A DNA stretch of 64,000 bases from Casuarius casuarius (Eukaryota > Chordata > Aves > Casuariiformes > Casuariidae): positions 496,001 through 560,000 of the forward strand of contig PTFA01000365.1 in assembly GCA_003342895.1 (NCBI GenBank). Reading direction: 5' to 3'. Each line of letters begins with the position of its first letter. Position 1 is the stretch's first letter. The position numbers were made by a program, and so were the translations under genes. This document shows positions 57,801 to 64,000 of the stretch, piece by piece. The notes under the pieces are model-generated. The model had not been told where the DNA came from and searched no databases. It was given only the letters and a program-made list of their open reading frames with translations.

Positions 57801-59004
57801 TTTCTTACTGTGAAATTTCTATGNTAAAATAAGAAGGTAAGGCTCCATCCCCTTGACAAACACCATCTGTCATTCCTGACTACAGCCAATACTTTGATCC
57901 TGTAGGTAACTAACAGACACCCACCACTTCCATTTGATTCAGCTATTCAGCTCTTAAAGGGTTGTATTTTTCTTTTTATGGTTCTGACACTTTTCCTTCC
58001 TAATTATGAACCTGAAGTGTGCATGCATGTATATGTCTAGAAATGATAAACTTTATTTATGGATTGATAAGAGATATTTGACAATGATTCTTGGCATAAA
58101 CATTAACAGGAAGACAAGCACAGGAACGAGATAGAACACAACAGAACATTTTAAAAACTCTGTTTTAAAAAAAAAAATCTCCATTCAAAATACAGAAAGT
58201 CTTTTAAGTTGCCATTAACATGACTGTGCAGAGCTATTCCTAGTCTTACATAATTGTCTTTTGTTTCATTGTTTTGAGGTCTCAAAACCCATGTAATTAT
58301 TTCTGGCCCAGTTTTTACAGTTTTTATTTTCCTTAATGTTGACAGACAATAGAGACAAAGGGAGCAGAAACTGGGAATGGATTGAATTCTGCTGCTGCTA
58401 AAATTTTTAGAATGCCTTTCTTGCCTCTTCTGATAGTTGGAACTATTTAGTGGATTGGTTGGTAATACTGGGTTCTCAGTGGGGAATAAGAAACTGTGGA
58501 GGCTTGTGAGCTTTAAAATCTAAATCAGAGAGGATTACCTAAATGCTGGCTGTGCAATTTAATGAAAGAAATGTAAAAGTACATATCTGTGTCACAGACC
58601 AGTTCCTTTTTAACTTTTTCATGTGAATTGTTAGTTTTGTGGCTCTGTTCAGCAGAGATTAAAACAAAGAACACCCTTGTACCTTCTCTTCTCATGTCCT
58701 TATGAGCAATGAAGCCCTGGTGTCAAATGTTTCATTGTGAGCACATCTGCAAAATTTCTTAAAGTTTCTGGACCTTACAGATGTTTAGGACACAGCAAGG
58801 AGCTGTGATCAGTGGAGTTCAAGGTTATCACATTGTATACACATATGCTTCCCCTTATCATCCAAGAACATTAGTGTATGAGGCATTTTGTAAATTTATG
58901 ACATGCTTAGCATATTTACTCACAGAGTGGAAAAAAATAAATGTCGTCCTAAGTAGATACCATGCCCAGACAGTGTAGCTAGAAATTCATCTTGTTGGAA
59001 GCAT

Positions 59005-59200
59005 ATTTACAAGTAAACTTTATTAGTCAGTACCTGAACAAAATAAGGGAAAAGTCAATGTGAAATTCAATTCAGAAAGATTAAAGAATAGGAAAGTAAT
59101 ACTAGCTAGTGTGGTTTTATGGAAAGTAGGTCNTGTCAAAAAAAACACACTTCAGGTTAGATTTTTGTCAGGAGAGGTAAATACATAATTTTGCAACACA
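59005..59200 (+). mobile_element. Degraded CR1-like LINE ORF2 fragment
   Basis: GTGTGGTTTTATGGAAAGTA followed by GGTCnTGTCAAA resembles the reverse-transcriptase region of CR1 (HGF-x-KG-x-S-C-type block). It is short and heavily decayed, so the family call is tentative. Confidence 0.35.
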
Positions 59201-62200
59201 TTTCAGATAAATTACAGTGATAATATACACACAGAGTTCAAGAACTAGAAGAGTGAGAGGCTGCAAGAAATATGGCTCTCAGTAGAAAATCTTTGTCAAA
59301 TTGTATCTTGGCTGCAGGATGCCTTGCATCAGCTTTCTGAAGAGCTCATCATGTCACAGCAAGTGTCACAAGAACACGGTACGAAGTTTTCNGCATCAAG
59401 ATGGTCCAGCCGTAAACCCTCAAGATAGTTTATGTTACCATAGGAACATGTTTCTAAGGGAAACAGGAGATGTACTTTTCTGGAATAAAATTAAAGCAGA
59501 GGAATGAGAGCAGGAGGAGGTGCTGAGCGTTTTGTAGCTAGCCAACACCCTGTGCTGACAAGCAGTAATCTGGAAAGAAGTACGCTATTATTAAAATTGC
59601 TTGTTATGCCACATACACCTGTTGGCTTTTCTGGCAAACATATATCCCCCAATTTATTCCAGCAGACAATGTTTCTTTCAAAAACTACTGTTAGCTGCTG
59701 ACTCAAAAGTAAGTGTAAGATAATGTTTGAAAGGTGAAGGGGGACTTCTCGCTTTAATATGTTTCTCTTTTCTAAAAGACTTCCTGCCCTTCCTGCCTCA
59801 CAGAAATGTTTTCCCTTGTTGATTTTAAATACTGAAGGGTGGTTTTTGAACACCAGCAGAGTCTTGGCCACAAAATTAAAGATAGTTTTCAAATGCAGTC
59901 ACTAATTCCTACTGCTTTAATTAGAGACATCTGTAATCTCATTTTAAGGATGCTGGTCACTCTCAGTTTCTGGCTTTAATGGCAAAAAGGTCAAAAATAT
60001 CTGTAGANTTGTCCTTTCAGTTCAGACTCACTGACTGGGGTCTTTTCAATGGGTTCAGAGCCTAATTTTGACCAAAGTAACTATGAATTTTTGATATGTG
60101 GTTTTGTCCCTGTGCTCTTCCTACCTTCACAGAGCTTTTGCAATGTGTTCTTGATATCTTCAGTGTGTTGTCTCCCTTAGCAACTTCTTCACAGCCCCTT
60201 TGGCAGCTTTTGGCGGACTTTTATCTTCATTAAAAGCAAATATCTATGATATGTATGAATCTGAAGTTCTCATATGCATGTTTCCGTGGACCAAACTTCT
60301 AATAGCGTAGTAATCTCTAAACTGCCTCTCCTAACTCAATAATGATTATTGATTTCAGTCTTTATNAGCATCAGAGGTTTTGGTCTATTTTTCTTTGTAC
60401 TTAGTGTATGTAGACGTAATGGTCAGACCTATGTAAGCACAATCTGGAGGAAATCTGAGTCCCCATCAGCAGGCGTACTAGAAACACAGAAACTGTGTTT
60501 AAAGCAGGATCCAGAATCCGTTGCCAGGGTCCAGCCTTGGGGGNGCAAGGTTTGAAGAACCAGATATTAAGATGCACAACACAGTGAAACACAGAAATAA
60601 GCTTGAAAGCAACCCACTTTCATGTGAAGAAATAAGCACCTTTGCAGTATGAAATGGCCTCAGTGCCTCTCTCAGTCTCGCCTCTGTGATTCACTCCATC
60701 TGTGAAAGCTGCCGCCACCACTTGTAAGTGGGCAGGCTACAAACTGTTAGTGACAATTCTGTCTTCCTCTCTCCCCTCATGGAGTCCTTTTCAGAGTTAA
60801 NCTTTGCTTCTGGGAGCTGTCTTTTTGGACATCTCATTTGCACTGTAGTATTAACAGCACTGAGGGCTATTTGGCAGTCTCTGTCGGTTTGGTCTCTACA
60901 TTTTCCTAGCCAGCTATGAGTCCTAGTATCCTATTGGATAAACATATCTGGTTTTGTTAAATATTCAATTTCAATGGATATGACCCTGGAAAGAGAAATT
61001 TGGTTGCCAGGATGAAGAAAATAGATGAGTGGGGCAGTTAACTGAGCCAGGAAAAACGTTCATCAGGAAGTCATCTGAACCAGGCTGCNTCTGTAGAGGC
61101 CGTGCTGCCAGCACAGAGCATCGACAGTACAGCTATTAGCACTCCTGTAGTCAAGTGTAGGCAGAGACTAAGGAAAGGGGAGATTTATCAGGGTGCTTTC
61201 CATTTTGCGTCATTTGTGCAACAGATAAAAATGAATGGTTTATACTTGGATTCTGTTCAATTAGCTCTCCCCAAGTTTTAGGACAGGGAGGAGCTCTTAC
61301 TAAAGTATCTTTCTGTTTCTGACTCATCTCTGCTCTGAGCAATTGCTAATTTTAAATAGACTAGTCCCAACATAGATCTTCATTCTGAATTCTGACACAC
61401 AGCTGTGGTGTCAAACCCAGGCCCCGAAATGGATGCGTGCATGACAAAAACCTATGTTTGTTTAGGGTACGTTGCTCTTGAAATGACAAGAGTTTCGCAA
61501 TCAAGCTGCTTTCAACAATCGCTGGCAATTTCCTTATGGCTTCAGCTGTGATATTTTAGGAACTGTGCAAGCCAGTAAGGCTTTCAGACTTGGCCTCAGG
61601 GAGACTGTTATGAGGATAATGGCAGGTAGGAAAAAAGAGAACTCATTTCACACTTCCTGTCAATGTTGCAGAGAAAGTCCTTTAAAAGCTCATCTTCTCA
61701 GTACTCAAAAATCAGGATCCTGCTTGGAAACTGAAAATAATACTTTGCTCATCAATGACCCGACTGTCTAGTTATCTAATCCAACCTTTACCTAACATGG
61801 CTTATGGAAAGCTTTTTATGCTTATCCAAACTTTGGCTCCAGATCACACTGAGAACTAGAGCTATTTGGGGCAAATCCTGGTGGCTTCTCTTTCAGCTTG
61901 CTATTCCGAAGGATGAATAGCGGATTACTAGCCCATGGACTAGGTGTCTGGAGCCAGCAAATAGAACATCCTCCCGTTTTGGAGCTGATCTCTAAGGCAC
62001 GGTGTGCTCGAGGCACCAGCAAGGATCTTTCTGTGCCCACTCTCTGAGCACAGCAGACAGATGGCCCGCGTGCTGCTTTGTTTCTAGAAATGCAGAGTGA
62101 ATCTCAGCTCTTAAAATATTTTTTTCTCTCTCTTTTCTTTTTTTTCCCTTTTTAGCAAATATGATCTAGATTTGCCCAGAAACTACAGAAGCATAACGTT

Positions 62201-62214
62201 ATTTTAATTTCCTA

Positions 62215-62285
62215 AGTGGGAAACGGAGGTCAAGATGGACACAAAGCCCAGTTCAGCAGAGGAAATGGGATTTGAATAGAGGGCT
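62215..62285 (+). repeat. MIR-like SINE relic
   Basis: AAGTGGGAAACGGAGGTCAA followed by GGAAATGGGATTTGAATAG resembles a MIR core lacking its middle. Confidence 0.3.
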
Positions 62286-62800
62286 GAAATTAGGACAGGG
62301 TTTAGATATTTTGCTGCCTTTTGTCCTGGTTCAACCAAGATGCCTGCAGACACTGAATGTCAAGTATTTCTTGGCTCTGGTCCTGGTCTTAGCTCTAGTT
62401 CCTCTCAAAGCTGGAATCTTGATGTCAGCTTTTTCCTGCTTTACTGGAGGTTGTTGCTTATAATTTGGGTCTATTCTAATACTGATTAGATTCTTCTAGT
62501 TCTGCCTGAAGTGAAAAATCTGAACAGTCTGTAGTGCCAAATCAGGAACTCATTTATGTATTCCTTGTTAAGCATCAGTGTGCTCAATCTTAACTGTTCT
62601 TTCTGTGATAGAATTACCTTTATATCTTTGCAACAGAATTAACAAGAAAAAGTCCTTAGGGTTTAACCTAATCAAAGTACTTTCACTCAGTTAGCAGTAA
62701 GCCTGTCTTTAGCCCTTTTTACAAACTGGTGTATCCACACAGTAAAGCAGATCTGGTGCCTGGGCTGGGACAAGCTCATCAGATGTATTTACTCCCACAG

Positions 62801-63310
62801 CCTCTAAAGAAGGGTGGCAAGCTGGACAGGTAACACAAATGTAACTTTATGTTTTAGCTATTCATGTAAACAGAAAAAAAAATGGAAGAACTAGTATAAA
62901 TAATTTTACCTTTGGATAATGCTCTTGTAGCTGTGATAGACTAAAGACATAAAGCAAGAGGTTTCTGGGTAGGGAAAGCATCTTTAATGAGACCAGGTAA
63001 GAGAGTTTAAGAAAGAAGTAGGCTTGCTTTCAGACACAGAGATCCTTCTGCAGATCTGGAATCTCTTTCTCTAAGATATACCCATCAACCCAATCCAGAG
63101 GAGCTCCTTTTTGCCCACATACGGAAGATTGCAGAAGATGCAGAGCAAGGTGAGACTGGATGAAATAGATGCTACCATAGAAATAGTGACCTGAGAGAAA
63201 ATGTTCCATGGAAATTGCACTATATTTTCCCTAATTTGAGTAGCAGGACTTTAATACATATTTTATAATGACCAATGTATTCTTTTCCTTTTTCCTTAGA
63301 TGTGGTCTAG
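62801..63310 (+). CDS. Possible 3' end of an unidentified gene (3 candidate exons)
   Basis: Three segments join in phase: 62801-62829 (PLKKGGKLD), 63034-63149 (38 whole codons, including PEELLFAHIRKIAEDAEQ) and 63300-63310 (DVV, stop). The borders are CTCCCACAG and CAG|GTAACA, then TTGCTTTCAG and CAAG|GTGAGA, then TTTTTCCTTAG. The implied introns are about 200 and 150 nt. The product would have a charged amphipathic helix near its C-terminus. I recognise no family. BTBD16 follows TACC2 in mammals as I recall, but I cannot match it. Chance association of splice-like sites is a real alternative. Confidence 0.3.
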
Positions 63311-64000
63311 GAGTGCTTCGATATCCTCTGAGATCTTCATTATATCTGTTTATTTAAATCCAGAACAGTGTTGGAGCTTTTAATGTCTGCTGTAGAAGAG
63401 TTATATAATACAAACGATTTGAAAATCCAGCACAGAAACAAAAAAGGTATTCCTAACACTGCCTAATGGAAAAATTGGTCAGTCAGAGAAAGCAGATAAA
63501 TAGGTATCAAATTCCTTTTAATCCACTGTAATACGGGCTAACTCTTTATTTGCAATGCTCACTTTTAACTGATCAATAACTTGCATTGCTGGTAGCTCTG
63601 CTGACTTACGAGTGGACCTGAAGGCTTGGGTTTCTGTCTCACTTTCTCACAGCAGAGAAGTGAGAGGATGGGGAGTATGTGGCATTGCAGACAAACTGAT
63701 CTAATGGCTGGCTGCTGCAACCACCCCTTTGACCCCAGCTATACTCCCCTGCTGCTTCTCTCTGCCTGCAGTTCTGCTCTTCTTGTGCTGAGCTGTATNG
63801 GGGTGATGACACCTCAGAAAACTAACTTTCACAAAAGTAAAAATACTTCTGGCAACTTTTAACTTCTCCAAGCAGTATGAGGGGGACTAACAGCAGGGTT
63901 GGTACAAGACAGAGAGAGAAGGACCACCTATAAAAACCACCGACCAATAATAGATCAGCTTAGCCCCTAACATTGAGCCATACCTCCACAGAGTTTCATA
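63311..64000. other. Window end, no supported feature
   Basis: I see no gene, RNA or clear repeat. A 78-codon frame (63626-63862) has no family signature. Confidence 0.5.

Larger units (their letters stand above)
57801..62800. other. Intergenic region downstream of the Ly6-like gene
   Basis: There is no established gene. It holds a degraded CR1 ORF2-like stretch (about 59005-59200) and a MIR-like relic (62215-62285). Isolated open stretches with splice-like borders at 59318-59378 and 60679-60726 could not be joined into one model. A 133-codon minus-strand frame at 59491-59892 has no recognisable domain. Confidence 0.5.

Noticed and set aside
59491..59892. 133-codon minus-strand frame
   Set aside because: No signal peptide, domain or splice context recognised. 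Intergenic and AT-rich; probably random.
60133..60235. Open stretch on both strands behind a good CTTCACAG
   Set aside because: No donor follows before the stop, and the opposite strand is equally open, so there is no directional coding evidence.

Overview
The window is vertebrate genomic DNA with AT-rich introns and spliced genes. The small share of recognisable interspersed repeats, CR1-like LINE fragments, faint MIR/SINE-like relics and moderate introns suggest a sauropsid, most likely a bird. A crocodilian or turtle is not excluded. Two 21-base N gaps (78-98 and 33174-33194) and many single N bases indicate a draft assembly.

Positions 1-52727 hold the 3' portion of TACC2 (transforming acidic coiled-coil containing protein 2) on the + strand. 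Sixteen constitutive coding exons (6428-52727) join in perfect phase to give 1015 codons plus a stop. The first is not the gene's first exon, because it begins inside a codon with a splice acceptor. The exons cover the acidic Ser/Pro-rich region, two SDP-type segments, a basic KKKK patch and the complete C-terminal TACC coiled coil, ending in a conserved Lys-Ser. Four further short segments have good splice signals and preserve the frame: 19110-19145 (36 nt), 24117-24182 (66 nt), 29514-29543 (30 nt) and 46664-46672 (9 nt). They look like alternative cassette exons or microexons and are the main result of the hunt. A CpG-rich patch lies in the last TACC2 intron (about 51730-51870).

About 1.1 kb downstream, on the same strand, a compact three-exon gene (53845-55685) encodes a 125-residue Ly6/uPAR (three-finger) protein. 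It has a signal peptide, ten cysteines, the CC-x4-CN ending and a hydrophobic GPI-type tail. I cannot name an orthologue, and in mammals I know of no Ly6 gene directly after TACC2.

From 55686 to 62800 I see a probable Ly6 3'UTR and then mostly intergenic DNA with old repeats. Between 62801 and 63310, three short segments with splice-like borders join in phase and end in a stop. They may be the 3' end of another + strand gene, at low confidence.

Other structure includes a hAT-type DNA transposon relic with matching terminal inverted repeats (28466-29047), CR1 fragments, microsatellites, a long pyrimidine tract, long poly-T runs, a G-run and several perfect inverted repeats. There is no sign of bacterial, viral or CRISPR content.
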